From Bacillus sp. 1NLA3E (GTDB taxonomy: Bacteria; Bacillota; Bacilli; Bacillales; Cytobacillaceae), in contig NC_021171.1 of NCBI RefSeq assembly GCF_000242895.2, forward strand, positions 840,001 to 904,000: DNA of 64,000 nucleotides, in the 5' to 3' direction. The number at the start of each line of letters is the position of its first letter. The first letter of the stretch is position 1. The translations under genes were made by a program, and so were the position numbers. The notes below the pieces were generated by a model. The model was not told the origin of the DNA, did no database searches, and saw nothing but the letters and a program-made list of their open reading frames with translations. Shown here piece by piece: positions 8,657 to 18,114 of the stretch.

Positions 8657-8840
8657 ACGGATGAAACAGGATTAGCTTTCCAGCTGAAGAGGTGCAGCGG
8701 TGAGTTTTATCAATAAGGTCCTTTTCTTTAAGAAGTTGTTCACCCTGTCGTTTCGCCTCCTCCTCATTGTTTGCATTAAATGATTCATCTATCAGTTTAT
8801 GACCATTTGGATCAAAAGCGGTGAGTTTGTAAGCTACCAT
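8655..8840 (-). CDS. yhzD: YhzD-like small protein
   Basis: A 61-residue soluble protein starting MVAYKLTAFDPNGHKLIDES, with a helical NNEEEAKRQGEQLLKEKDL middle. Size and position between yhaR and yhaQ, on the opposite strand, match YhzD of B. subtilis. ATG has GGGGCGC about eight bases upstream. The function is unknown. Its stop overlaps the shared terminator. Confidence 0.78.
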   Translation of the reverse strand: MVAYKLTAFDPNGHKLIDESFNANNEEEAKRQGEQLLKEKDLIDKTHRCTSSAGKLILFHP

Positions 8841-8981
8841 TATTAGCGCCCCTTATTAGAATATTCTGATGATTATATTTTATTTTTACATATTTTTAAA
8901 TTTTTGGCAAAGATTTTAATGAAATGAATCTTTTCTATAAATAGTTTCGTATAATTGAGATGAATGGAAGGAGGTAATTAA

Positions 8982-9881
8982 ATGGATTTACATATTAATC
9001 ATGTAACCAAACGCTTTGGCGATTTTTCAGCAGTAGACAACCTGTCGTTAACCATTCCGGAGAAAGAAATGTTCGGATTTCTTGGAGCAAATGGGGCTGG
9101 GAAAACCACTACATTCAGAATGATTTTAGGTTTGCTAGTGCCTAATGAAGGTAATATTCTTTGGGGTGGTAAACCAATCGACTATTCGGTCAGCAGTCTG
9201 ATTGGGTATTTACCTGAAGAAAGGGGATTGTATCCTAAGCTAAAAGTTCGTGAGCAACTTATTTATTTGGCGAGACTGAAGGGAATGTCAAAGGCTGACG
9301 CAAATAAAGAGCTAACCTATTGGCTAGAACGATTTAAAATTCCTGAATATGCTGATAAGAAAGTGGAAGAGCTATCGAAAGGAAATCAACAAAAAATCCA
9401 ATTCATTGCTGCTGTTATACATAAACCTAAATTATTAATTTTTGATGAGCCATTTAGCGGGTTGGACCCGGTCAATGTTGAACTACTGAAAAATTCAGTA
9501 CTGGGGTTGAAGGAAGCTGGTGCCACGATTGTCTTCTCCAGTCACCGAATGGAGCATGTAGAGGAAATGTGCGAACATCTATGTATTCTCCAGAAGGGGA
9601 GTCCCGTTGTTCAAGGGAATTTAAAAGAAATAAAGCGTGCTTTTGGAAAAAAAAATATCATCATACATGCTGATTTTCCCATGGACTTTTTGTCCTCATC
9701 TTTAGGTGTGTTGAAATACAAACAAACGGCTGAAGGTGTTCGGTTGCAAGTGGAAGGGGAAGAGGTCGCAGATCGGATTCTAAAGGAGATTGTTGGAAAA
9801 GGATTCATTCGCAAGTTTGAGTTAGAAGAGCCTTCTTTGAATGATATCTTTATTGAGAAAGTGGGTGCTTCTTATGAATAG
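8982..9881 (+). CDS. yhaQ: ABC transporter ATPase YhaQ (NatA-like)
   Basis: The 299-residue ATPase of a two-gene exporter. Walker A is GANGAGKTT at 35-43, the signature is ELSKGNQQKIQF, Walker B is LLIFDEPFSGLDP and the switch His is in VFSSHRMEHV. The C-terminal 70 residues are the accessory segment of Na+-export-type ATPases. A near-ideal GGAAGGAGG precedes the ATG. The stop overlaps the start of yhaP by eight bases, implying translational coupling. In B. subtilis the pair resembles NatAB; the substrate here is not shown. Confidence 0.9.
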   Translation: MDLHINHVTKRFGDFSAVDNLSLTIPEKEMFGFLGANGAGKTTTFRMILGLLVPNEGNILWGGKPIDYSVSSLIGYLPEERGLYPKLKVREQLIYLARLKGMSKADANKELTYWLERFKIPEYADKKVEELSKGNQQKIQFIAAVIHKPKLLIFDEPFSGLDPVNVELLKNSVLGLKEAGATIVFSSHRMEHVEEMCEHLCILQKGSPVVQGNLKEIKRAFGKKNIIIHADFPMDFLSSSLGVLKYKQTAEGVRLQVEGEEVADRILKEIVGKGFIRKFELEEPSLNDIFIEKVGASYE

Positions 9882-11124
9882 TTTCTTTATTATTTTAGTG
9901 CACACTTTTTTATCAAAGCTTAAAACGAAGTCGTTTTTGGTAACTTCTGCTTTTACCATTGTCATTATCATTGCCTTAACAAATATGCCAAAAGTCATCG
10001 ATTTTTTTAACAAAAATGATCAAAATAAAATTGCTGTCATTGATGAAACAGGTCAACTGTTTGTACCACTTAAACAACATTTGAAAGAAGTAAATAAAGA
10101 CTTAAAGCTAAGTGAGTTTTCAGGATCGTTAACAGAAGCTGAAAAGGCGGTTAAAAAGGGGACGTACAAGGGAGTATTACGACTCAGTTTTAATGAGGAT
10201 AAGCTTCCAAAAGCAACCTATGAAGCAATGAGTATTACCGATTCTTCTACAGCCACCGAGCTGAAAAGTTATTTACAACAAATCAAAGTTACAGTTGCAG
10301 CATCACAGATTAATTTAACTCCACAGCAACTTGTAAAGCTGTATGACCCAGTATCCTTCAATCAGGTTGCCTTAGAAAAGAACGCAAAGACAGAACAGGA
10401 ATTAAACCAAGCTAGAGGACTAGTCTACTTTTTACTGTTTATTATTTATTTTTCCGTTATTATGTATGCAAATATGATTGCGACCGAGGTTGCAACGGAA
10501 AAATCATCGCGTGTAATGGAGATATTAATTTCTAGTGTTTCTCCTATAACACAGATGTTTGCCAAAATATTGGGTATTGGTTTACTAAGCCTGACCCAAC
10601 TCCTTTTATCACTAGCAGTAGGATATTTTTCAGTGAAGCAAAACCTAGATGAATTACAAGGTGGGTTCTTTGACTTTTTTGGTTTTGGGGAGATTCCGGT
10701 CGCAACTATTATTTATGCCGTAATTTTTTTCATCCTTGGCTATTTCCTATATGCTACTTTGGCAGCATTTTTGGGATCGCTTGTCAGCAGAATTGAGGAT
10801 GTCCAACAAGTTATTACACCAATGACGTTATTGGTGGTTGCTGGGTTTATGATGGCCATGTTTGGCCTGGGGCAACCAGAGGCAACATTTGTTAAGGTTA
10901 CCTCGTTTATTCCTTTCTTTACCCCAATGCTGATGTTCCTTCGAGTCGGAATGTTAAATATTCCGATTTGGGAAGCAATGCTGGGGATTGGAATCTTGAT
11001 TCTCACTATTATCGTGTTAGCGATCTTTGGTGCACGGGTATATAAGGGTGGAGTATTAATGTATGGGAAATCTACCTCTTTTAAAGATATAAAAAAGGCT
11101 TTGCAGTTATCGAAAAACAAATAA
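9874..11124 (+). CDS. yhaP: ABC-2 type permease YhaP (NatB-like)
   Basis: About 416 residues. One N-terminal membrane helix is followed by a large extracytoplasmic domain (about residues 40-180). Five or six more helices follow, with the NatB-type motif ATEVATEKSSRVMEILISS after the second. That is the ABC-2 exporter (NatB) fold. A longer frame from 9841 exists, but ATG 9874 overlaps the yhaQ stop and gives the family length. With yhaQ it should form a membrane exporter, perhaps for cations or small toxic compounds. Confidence 0.9.
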   Translation: MNSFFIILVHTFLSKLKTKSFLVTSAFTIVIIIALTNMPKVIDFFNKNDQNKIAVIDETGQLFVPLKQHLKEVNKDLKLSEFSGSLTEAEKAVKKGTYKGVLRLSFNEDKLPKATYEAMSITDSSTATELKSYLQQIKVTVAASQINLTPQQLVKLYDPVSFNQVALEKNAKTEQELNQARGLVYFLLFIIYFSVIMYANMIATEVATEKSSRVMEILISSVSPITQMFAKILGIGLLSLTQLLLSLAVGYFSVKQNLDELQGGFFDFFGFGEIPVATIIYAVIFFILGYFLYATLAAFLGSLVSRIEDVQQVITPMTLLVVAGFMMAMFGLGQPEATFVKVTSFIPFFTPMLMFLRVGMLNIPIWEAMLGIGILILTIIVLAIFGARVYKGGVLMYGKSTSFKDIKKALQLSKNK

Positions 11125-11167
11125 ACTTCGGATTTTTTTTATTAGATTGTATAAGGACTTAAAGAAA

Positions 11168-11194
11168 AGGCTGTCGAATTAGTTCGACAGCCTT
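11168..11194 (+). terminator. Hairpin after yhaP
   Basis: AGGCTGTCGAA and TTCGACAGCCT form a perfect 11-bp stem. The T-run is weak, so this may be a terminator or an RNA-stabilising end. Confidence 0.55.
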
Positions 11195-11283
11195 AGATTG
11201 TCGAAAGTGTTATTTTCTCAGTGATTTTTCATTTTGTCAGAACATTAAATGCCGTTTTAATATGAGATTGTCTATGCTAAGGG

Positions 11284-11424
11284 ACCTGTTGATCTCCGCT
11301 CCAGGTGCTTCGCTTTCCGCGGGGCGGGCGCTGAGCCTCCTCGTCGCTAAAGCTCCTGCGGGGTCTCACCTGTCCCGCTGCTCCCGCAGGAGTCTTCGCA
11401 CCTTCCGCTCCAATCAACAAGGAG
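11284..11424. repeat. GC-rich MITE core, copy 2 (left of IS relic)
   Basis: It carries the same core as the other copies, beginning CCTGTTGATCTCCGCTCC and ending CCTTCCGCTCCAATCAAC. The outer GGCT...AGCC ends are missing. It is inverted relative to copy 3, and the two enclose the transposase relic. Confidence 0.8.
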
Positions 11425-11428
11425 CAAA

Positions 11429-12024
11429 TCAACCTAAAGAATTGCAACACACCTTATCCAACCTGGCTAAATGTGTTGCAATTTTTTTTATGTTTTGGCA
11501 GACTGCAGTAGGAGAGCCTGTTCACTTACATTCTTCAATCCCCGTAACCGGCAGTAGCGAAGCCCATGTAGCTCTTTTGAGTCTGCGAAGCTTCGCTCAA
11601 TTTTTTCTTTTCTAAATTTATAAAGCATTTTTCCAGATTTAGATAAGCGATTCTCCTTTTCTTTTAATGGCTTTTTCCGTGTTTGATTCTATCCTCTTCT
11701 ATTGCCTGTTTAGGTCATCAAAATATTCCCGAGTCCTTGAATTTCAAACCTAAAAACCAGCGGTAGGCGACAATTGTTCTTATTTCCCTTTCTAATTGAC
11801 GTTCAGAACGAATGCCATAAAGATAACCAATATACATTATGTAAAAAGAATAAGGGGATCAGTAGGGCTTCCGTTATCATCGCTATAATAAAGACGGATT
11901 TTTTCAAGAAGAAACGAAAAATCGATTATTTTTCAATCAAGCCAAGAAGGTGATCGTCTGAAACTAATTTATCAATAGACACAAATTCATATTCACTTTG
12001 GTTAGACGCTTTTGGCTTAAACAT
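11429..12024 (-). pseudogene. Decayed IS1182-family transposase
   Basis: The minus strand reads MFKPKASNQSEYEFVSIDKL, then a stop, then IDFSFLLEKIRLYYSDDNG, then (shifted frame) YIGYLYGIRSERQLEREI. The catalytic middle is missing. The end reads KIERSFADSKELHGLRYCR, RLRGLKNVSEQ and, in another frame, CQNIKKIATHL. These segments match the N-terminal and C-terminal parts of IS1182-type (DDE) transposases as remembered. At least one stop, frameshifts and a large internal deletion make it non-functional. The two GC-rich repeats around it lie in opposite orientation, as ends of an element would. Whether they belonged to it is inference. Confidence 0.82.
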
Positions 12025-12085
12025 TGATTTTACCACTTATTTTTATTATTTATTGGTTGAGTGGAAGATCTGTATTGGATCAACT

Positions 12086-12225
12086 TTGTTGATTGGAGTG
12101 GAGGACGCGAAGACTCCTGCGGGAGCAGCGGGACAGGTGAGACCCCGCAGGCGCTTTAGCGCCGAGGAGGCTCACCGCCCGCCCCGCGGAAAGCGAAGCG
12201 TCTGGAACGGAAATCAACAGACCTG
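12086..12225. repeat. GC-rich MITE core, copy 3 (right of IS relic)
   Basis: This is the reverse-orientation counterpart of copy 2, running from TTGTTGATTGGAGTGG to GAACGGAAATCAACAG. The outer ends are absent. Confidence 0.8.
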
Positions 12226-12422
12226 TTGAAAAGCCTATATATTAATAACGTTATAACAAATTAACGCGAGATACGCTAAGTTTTTATTTGGTGTTCAATT
12301 GATAAATAGTTTTCGGTAGAACGTGCATTCGCTTTTACCAGATGCTAAAATGGAGAAAAGTAAAAAATACTGATACATAAAAATAGGTGACTACACTATA
12401 ACACCAAAAATCGGAGGGGAAA

Positions 12423-13646
12423 ATGAAAAAAGTAACTTTTATTCACGCAGCCGACCTTCATTTGGATAGCCCAATGGTGGGATTAAAACATTTACCCCAA
12501 TCAATCTTTACTCGGCTTCAGGAAAGCACATTTACCGCATTTTCAAAAATTATCGATGCAGCGATTTTGCACCAAGTTGACTTTGTTATTTTAGGAGGGG
12601 ATCTATTTGATGGGGAGGATCGCAGTATTCGAGCCCAAACCCGCTTTCGTAAGCAAATTGAAAGACTTTACGCTCAGCAAATTCCTGTTTTCATTGTACA
12701 TGGGAATCATGATCATCTTGAAGGGAAATGGGCAAACATCCAAATGCCGCAAAACGCTTATATTTTCCCGGCTGATGTAGCAATAAAAACATTCATGACA
12801 AAAGACAAGACTACAGTATCCTTATATGGATTCAGTTATCCGCGCCGTCATGTTCTAGAAAGAAGAATTGACGATTACATAAAGGAAGAAGGCGCGGATT
12901 TTCATATTGGCATTTTACATGGGCATTTTGAAGGAAATAGTGATCATGGTCGATATGCCCCGTTTACTCTATCAGATTTGCTTGAAAAGCAATTTGATTA
13001 TTGGGCGTTGGGACATATTCATAAGCGTACCCATTTATCCGAAGACCCCCCGGTTATTTACCCAGGAAATATTCAAGGAAGACATAGTAAGGAGACTGGG
13101 GAAAAAGGCTGTTATCTTGTCACCTTAACAGAAGCAAATACAAGCCTCGAGTTTATCTCCTCATCTGATGTCCTATGGGAAGATATTGAAGGTGATGCTA
13201 CATCTGCAAATAGTGTAGACGATCTTTATCGGTTATCAAGAAATATTATCTCAGAGATGCGAAAAGAAGGACAAGGAATCCTAGTAACGATTAGGCTGAA
13301 AAATGTTTCCTTGATGGAAACTCAACAAGAACTTTTGTCCAGTGAAGAGTTATTAGAAACTCTACAGGATGATGAAAAAGACGAAGAGTCTATGTTTGTA
13401 TGGCCAGTTGATTTATTCATAGAAGAGGCAAATCAATGGAATCGGGAACAAATGATTGGAGAAGCAGATTTTTATTCTGAACTATTTCAGTCAACGGATC
13501 ATTATGAAAATAGTAAGAATTGCTTGTCACCATTATATCAACATTCCTCAGCACGAAAATATGTCACACTATTATCTGATCATGAACAGGAACAACTTAT
13601 AAAGGATGCGGAAAGTATTTTAGTTCAATTATTAAAAAAAGGATAA
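12423..13646 (+). CDS. yhaO: YhaO, SbcD-like metallophosphoesterase
   Basis: 407 residues. The N-terminal calcineurin-like phosphoesterase has its motifs in order: HAADLHLDSP, LGGDLFDGEDR, VHGNHDH, ILHGHFEG and ALGHIHKRTHL. These supply the two-metal ligands. The family is the nuclease partner of an SMC-like ATPase, as in Mre11-Rad50 or SbcDC. yhaN follows 12 bp later in the same operon. GGAGGGG lies just upstream of the ATG. A role in DNA end processing is inferred from the pairing. Confidence 0.92.
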   Translation: MKKVTFIHAADLHLDSPMVGLKHLPQSIFTRLQESTFTAFSKIIDAAILHQVDFVILGGDLFDGEDRSIRAQTRFRKQIERLYAQQIPVFIVHGNHDHLEGKWANIQMPQNAYIFPADVAIKTFMTKDKTTVSLYGFSYPRRHVLERRIDDYIKEEGADFHIGILHGHFEGNSDHGRYAPFTLSDLLEKQFDYWALGHIHKRTHLSEDPPVIYPGNIQGRHSKETGEKGCYLVTLTEANTSLEFISSSDVLWEDIEGDATSANSVDDLYRLSRNIISEMRKEGQGILVTIRLKNVSLMETQQELLSSEELLETLQDDEKDEESMFVWPVDLFIEEANQWNREQMIGEADFYSELFQSTDHYENSKNCLSPLYQHSSARKYVTLLSDHEQEQLIKDAESILVQLLKKG

Positions 13647-13658
13647 AGAGAGGAGGGA

Positions 13659-16600
13659 ATGATTCTGAAAATCAATGAAATCCATATATATGGATACGGT
13701 AAATTGGAAGATTTCATCGTGAAAAATTTAGATGATCTTAATATTTTCTATGGTGAAAATGAAGCTGGAAAATCAACCATTATGTCATTCATTCATAGCG
13801 TATTGTTCGGATTTCCGACAAGGCAGCAAACAGAATTGCGATATGAACCGAAAAAATTGGCTAAGTATGGTGGTCAGTTAATCGCCACTTTTCCATCAGG
13901 GAAGGCAGTGATTGAGCGTGTAAAAGGGAAGTCTACTGGCGATGTGAAAGTTTTGATGGAAGATGGCACCCAAGGTGGGGAAGAGCTATTGAAGGAACTC
14001 TTGTCGAATATGGATAAAAACCTGTTCCAATCGATTTTCTCCTTTAATCTCCATGGACTGCAAAATATTCAACAAATGAAAAATGGAGATTTAGGCAAAT
14101 TCCTATTTTCAACAGGAACACTTGGTACGGACAGGTTGTTAGCAACGGAAACCTTTCTCCAGAAGCGGCTAGATTCACTTTATAAGCAAAGTGGAAAAAA
14201 GCCATTAATAAATGAAAAGTTGGCGGAGATTAAGCTACTCTCTCAGGATTTAAAAAAGGCTGAGCAGCATAATGACCAGTATTGGCAGTACCTTGAAGAA
14301 AAAGAAACATTAGAGGCAAAGTTAGCTCAATTACAACTTCAAACGAGCGAGCTACAAGGCCATTTCACGAGGATGCAGGAATGGAAACGACTGTTACCAT
14401 TCATAAATGAAGAAAACGCTCTTCAGGATGAATGGGTGCAAATAGCCAATACCGAATTTCCAAACGATGGAATTAGTCATCTTGATGATTTAAAAAAAAT
14501 GCTCATTCCATATGAGAATAAACTAGGAAGCTTAACTTCACGAATCAAGGATTTAGAAAATGAAATTAAAAATAGTGAACCTAATCCTGAGTTGTTAGCA
14601 CATGAAGTAGCCATTTATACGGCAGTCGAAAATCTTCCTCTTTACGAGCAATTAAAGCAGGAAAGTAATCAACTGGCCTTAAACTTAACCGAGCTACATA
14701 TGCAAATTTCTGAATTACAGCAGAATCTCCATATAGCTCTTGATGAAAGTATGGTGAAAAATAGTGATACAAGTGTGTTTATGAGAGAAAAAACGGCTGA
14801 TGCACAAAGAAAGGAACAGCGATTAAAAGAGAAAAAGCAGGAGCTTGATGAACAATTTCAACAAACAAAGCAGGATCTTGAAGAAATGGAAGCGCAAATA
14901 GGCCATTATAATGAAATTTTATTATCAGACATGGAACGAGAAGAAGTTTTTCAGCAAAAAAGTTTAGCTGAGAACCGAAGCCAATACGAAAAAGAGCTAG
15001 CTGAAATACAGAATCAGAAACGAATGATAAATAACTTGCAGATTCAGGAAACACAGCAGGGCAAATTAAATAAACGACAAAGTTTACTTCAATTGGTGGT
15101 GTTAACCGGAATCTTTGCTCTTTTAGCAGGCTGGGGTTTTGTGGAGAAGCAATGGGTTGTTTTCGCAATTGCTATGGCTGGATTCCTTTATCTATTCATT
15201 TTTCGAAATAGAAAGCCTTCAGCACGAAAAGGTGATTTCCAAACGGAGTTAACCACATTAAAAGAAAAAGAAACCGTGTTGACAAATAAGCTTGATAGTA
15301 CATTGACTAAAAGTTTAGATTCCATCGTCCAGCAATTGGCTGAGGACAATCAGCTTAGGGAAAAGCAAAACATCCTCAAAATAAAATGGGATCAAAGAAA
15401 TGACCAATATGAAAAAATCCTTTTATCTTATGAGTTGTGGGAACAAGAATCGCGGTTACATCATCTCCTGCTTGTTGATTTAGGAAAAGAACTAGGGATT
15501 CCGAATGACATTGCCTTAACCTATGTTCACGATGCTTTTCTCTTAATTGAAAAACTAAAAGGTGTTTTTGCGGAAAAAAGGAAAGTAAGAGATCGGGAAA
15601 AGTTGGTTCTTGCAGAGCTGTTGGAGATTGAAGTTCGAATCAGAGACTTGGCAAAACAATTTTTACTAACAGAGCCGCCTCAACTTCAAAATGTGGCTTA
15701 TTTACTTAGGCAAGAGCTTAAAAAACATCAGGAAATGCAGATTCATTATGAAAGTAGAAGAAAAAAGTTGGCTGATTTGATCGATGAATATAAGCAAAAT
15801 CTTCATGAAAAAGAGCAGTTAAGGCAAGAGATTTCACGACTTTTCGAGCAGGCAAAGGTTGAATCAGAAGCGGATTTTCGAAATAAAGGGGCCATTGCTG
15901 AAAGAAAAAGGGGGATTGCCGATCGTTTGAATGAAATTCAGCGGCAATTAGCGTCTTCCTCCATTAGTTTAATTGATAGAGAGGAATTAAAATCCGTAAA
16001 CAATCCTGACCAACAACTAAACTTACTTCTTGGCCAACAAGAAGAGTGTCAGCAGCAACTCATGAACCTTCAAGAACAATTGGCAGAGGTTAAATATCAA
16101 ATTGTGTTACTTGAAGATGGTGGGACCTATGCTGAGCTACTGCATAAATTCAAGCACAAACAATCTGAATTGAATGATGATGCCAAGATTTGGGCGCGCT
16201 ATGCTATTGCAAAAGATCTCCTTAGCAAAGCAGTGGAGCAATATAAAAATCAGCGCTTACCAAAAATGATTAAAAAGGCCGAAACCTTCCTTCGTTTTTT
16301 AACTGAAGATCGTTATATTCGGATTCATACCCCAAAGGAAGGAAGCAGTTTTGTAATTGAAAGCCGAGATCATACTCTATATGAACCAAATGAATTGAGC
16401 CAAGCAACATCAGAGCAAATCTATGTTTCATTGAGACTGGCATTAGCTACAACCTTATATGAAAAATATCAGTTCCCGATCATAATTGATGACAGTTTTG
16501 TTAATTTTGATCATATTCGTACCGGGAAGGTTATTCAACTATTAAACCAGTTACAAGGCCATCAAATTCTATTTTTTACCTGTCATCGCCATCTTCTGCC

Positions 16601-16664
16601 TTATTTTAATAAGGGGAAGGTGATTGAAATCAAGGAGCATTTAAGCACCTCCATGCAGTTTTAA
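13659..16664 (+). CDS. yhaN: YhaN, SbcC/Rad50-like ATPase
   Basis: 1001 residues. Walker A is YGENEAGKST near residue 31-40. Long coiled-coil arms rich in Glu, Gln and Lys follow. A hydrophobic pair near residues 480-510 (LQLVVLTGIFALLAGWGF and the next helix) suggests a membrane anchor, typical of YhaN rather than SbcC. The C-terminal signature is ELSQATSEQIYVSLRLALA and Walker B is PIIIDDSFVNFD. It should work with YhaO as a membrane-associated nuclease complex. The ribosome site is only about one base from ATG 13659, so a CTG at 13665 could also be the start. Confidence 0.92.
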   Translation: MILKINEIHIYGYGKLEDFIVKNLDDLNIFYGENEAGKSTIMSFIHSVLFGFPTRQQTELRYEPKKLAKYGGQLIATFPSGKAVIERVKGKSTGDVKVLMEDGTQGGEELLKELLSNMDKNLFQSIFSFNLHGLQNIQQMKNGDLGKFLFSTGTLGTDRLLATETFLQKRLDSLYKQSGKKPLINEKLAEIKLLSQDLKKAEQHNDQYWQYLEEKETLEAKLAQLQLQTSELQGHFTRMQEWKRLLPFINEENALQDEWVQIANTEFPNDGISHLDDLKKMLIPYENKLGSLTSRIKDLENEIKNSEPNPELLAHEVAIYTAVENLPLYEQLKQESNQLALNLTELHMQISELQQNLHIALDESMVKNSDTSVFMREKTADAQRKEQRLKEKKQELDEQFQQTKQDLEEMEAQIGHYNEILLSDMEREEVFQQKSLAENRSQYEKELAEIQNQKRMINNLQIQETQQGKLNKRQSLLQLVVLTGIFALLAGWGFVEKQWVVFAIAMAGFLYLFIFRNRKPSARKGDFQTELTTLKEKETVLTNKLDSTLTKSLDSIVQQLAEDNQLREKQNILKIKWDQRNDQYEKILLSYELWEQESRLHHLLLVDLGKELGIPNDIALTYVHDAFLLIEKLKGVFAEKRKVRDREKLVLAELLEIEVRIRDLAKQFLLTEPPQLQNVAYLLRQELKKHQEMQIHYESRRKKLADLIDEYKQNLHEKEQLRQEISRLFEQAKVESEADFRNKGAIAERKRGIADRLNEIQRQLASSSISLIDREELKSVNNPDQQLNLLLGQQEECQQQLMNLQEQLAEVKYQIVLLEDGGTYAELLHKFKHKQSELNDDAKIWARYAIAKDLLSKAVEQYKNQRLPKMIKKAETFLRFLTEDRYIRIHTPKEGSSFVIESRDHTLYEPNELSQATSEQIYVSLRLALATTLYEKYQFPIIIDDSFVNFDHIRTGKVIQLLNQLQGHQILFFTCHRHLLPYFNKGKVIEIKEHLSTSMQF

Positions 16665-16782
16665 AAGAGGGAGCAATCAATTCACAGTTATCCTATTACT
16701 AGATAGTAAATGGATATTTGAGGAAAAATATATATTGAAAAGGCTATGATATAATATTTTTAAAGATGGGAGTGAGGGGCTA

Positions 16783-17727
16783 ATGACTAAAGGAATATTG
16801 CAATATGATGTAGGGGAACAAGTTGATGTATTTTTGTTGATAAAACATGTGACAAAAGGGGTTGCTAGCAACGGGAAGCCTTTTTTAACGCTAATATTGC
16901 AAGATCAAAGTGGAGAAATTGAGGCTAAGCTTTGGGATGCTTCTGAGACGGATGAGAAGAACTATTCTACAGAAAATATTGTTAAGGTTTCTGGTGATAT
17001 ATTAAGCTATCGTGGCAGAAATCAGTTGAGAATTCGTCAAATCAAGCCTTCTTTGCCTACGGATTCAGTTAAACTAGCAGATTTTCTTGTGACTGCTCCA
17101 GTTCACGTAGATGAAATGGGAGGGAAGCTTACTCAATATATTTTTGAAATGAAAAATCCAAATATCCAACGAATCACTAGGCATTTGTTAAAAAAACATA
17201 ACCAAGAGTTTATGAAATATCCGGCTGCAACGAAAAACCATCATGAATTTGTTTCGGGACTTGCCTATCACGTTTGTTGTATGCTGGATTTAGCTAAAGT
17301 TATTGCGGGTCTTTACCCAAGCTTAGACAAGGATCTCCTGTATGCGGGAGTCATTCTTCATGATTTAGGGAAAGTATTCGAACTTTCGGGTCCCATTTCC
17401 ACGACTTACACGGTTGAAGGGAATTTATTAGGACATATTTCAATTATGGTAAATGAAATTGGAAAGGCAGCCGATGAGCTCCAGATTTCAGGTGAAGAAG
17501 TCTTGATTCTCCAGCATTTAGTGTTATCCCATCATGGGAAAGCGGAGTGGGGGAGTCCGAAACCACCATTAATAAAAGAAGCTGAAATTCTTCATTATAT
17601 TGATAATATTGATGCCAAGATGAATATGCTTGATCGGGCTCTTGACAGAGTGAAGCCAGGGGAATTTACTGAACGAGTATTTGCTCTAGACAATCGCTCT
17701 TTTTATAAACCGACCTTTCATAAATAA
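16783..17727 (+). CDS. yhaM: 3'-5' exoribonuclease YhaM
   Basis: 314 residues. An N-terminal OB-fold nucleic-acid domain (about 15-110, with [15 protein letters not shown]) is followed by an HD domain. The HD motifs are [23 protein letters not shown] and [14 protein letters not shown]. This is the RNA-end-trimming nuclease of Gram-positive bacteria, which also acts on DNA. The HD histidines and aspartate bind the metal. A GTGAGGGG ribosome site precedes the ATG. Its position after yhaON matches B. subtilis. Confidence 0.94.
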   Translation: MTKGILQYDVGEQVDVFLLIKHVTKGVASNGKPFLTLILQDQSGEIEAKLWDASETDEKNYSTENIVKVSGDILSYRGRNQLRIRQIKPSLPTDSVKLADFLVTAPVHVDEMGGKLTQYIFEMKNPNIQRITRHLLKKHNQEFMKYPAATKNHHEFVSGLAYHVCCMLDLAKVIAGLYPSLDKDLLYAGVILHDLGKVFELSGPISTTYTVEGNLLGHISIMVNEIGKAADELQISGEEVLILQHLVLSHHGKAEWGSPKPPLIKEAEILHYIDNIDAKMNMLDRALDRVKPGEFTERVFALDNRSFYKPTFHK

Positions 17728-17840
17728 AATTTATCCGGTTGTATTTTCATCCGAAGTGTAAGGTGGAATATTTTTACTTGTAGAGCATAGAATGGAAGAA
17801 AAGATAGGACAACCATTCTATGCTTAAGAGGGTGAAAATA

Positions 17841-18065
17841 ATGACAATCCCATTTTGGGTCTACTTCGTGGTAGCTGGGATCTTAATGAGCGCTTTTATG
17901 GCGATTAAAACCGGTAAAGAAGAAAGAATAATGGAGCAAGAAAACATCCAGCGAGAAGGCGAAATTTTTATGGAACGGCTCGAAAAGGAAAAGGAAGAGC
18001 GAAAACAGGATGTTGAGGATTTTAAGGATGCTGAGCAGGATGTTAAGTCAGTGGGATTATATTAG
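17841..18065 (+). CDS. yhaL: YhaL-like sporulation protein
   Basis: A 74-residue protein beginning MTIPFWVYFVVAGILMSAFM, a single membrane helix, followed by a charged coiled-coil-like tail (LEKEKEERKQDVEDF). This is the YhaL pattern. A longer frame starts seven codons earlier, but AAGAGGGTGAAAATA places the start at 17841. It is probably a small inner-membrane protein expressed during sporulation. The molecular role is unknown. Confidence 0.82.
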   Translation: MTIPFWVYFVVAGILMSAFMAIKTGKEERIMEQENIQREGEIFMERLEKEKEERKQDVEDFKDAEQDVKSVGLY

Positions 18066-18076
18066 GAAAAAATAAG

Positions 18077-18113
18077 AAACCGGGGCCTATTATAAAAGGC
18101 ACCCGGTTTTTAT
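18077..18113. terminator. Bidirectional terminator between yhaL and prsA
   Basis: AAACCGGGGCCT pairs with AGGCACCCGGTTTT with one bulge, flanked by A/T runs. Confidence 0.75.
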
Positions 18114-18114
18114 A

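Noticed and set aside
11262-11615. 117-residue plus-strand frame
   Set aside because: It is made of MITE core copy 2 and the antisense of the decayed transposase.
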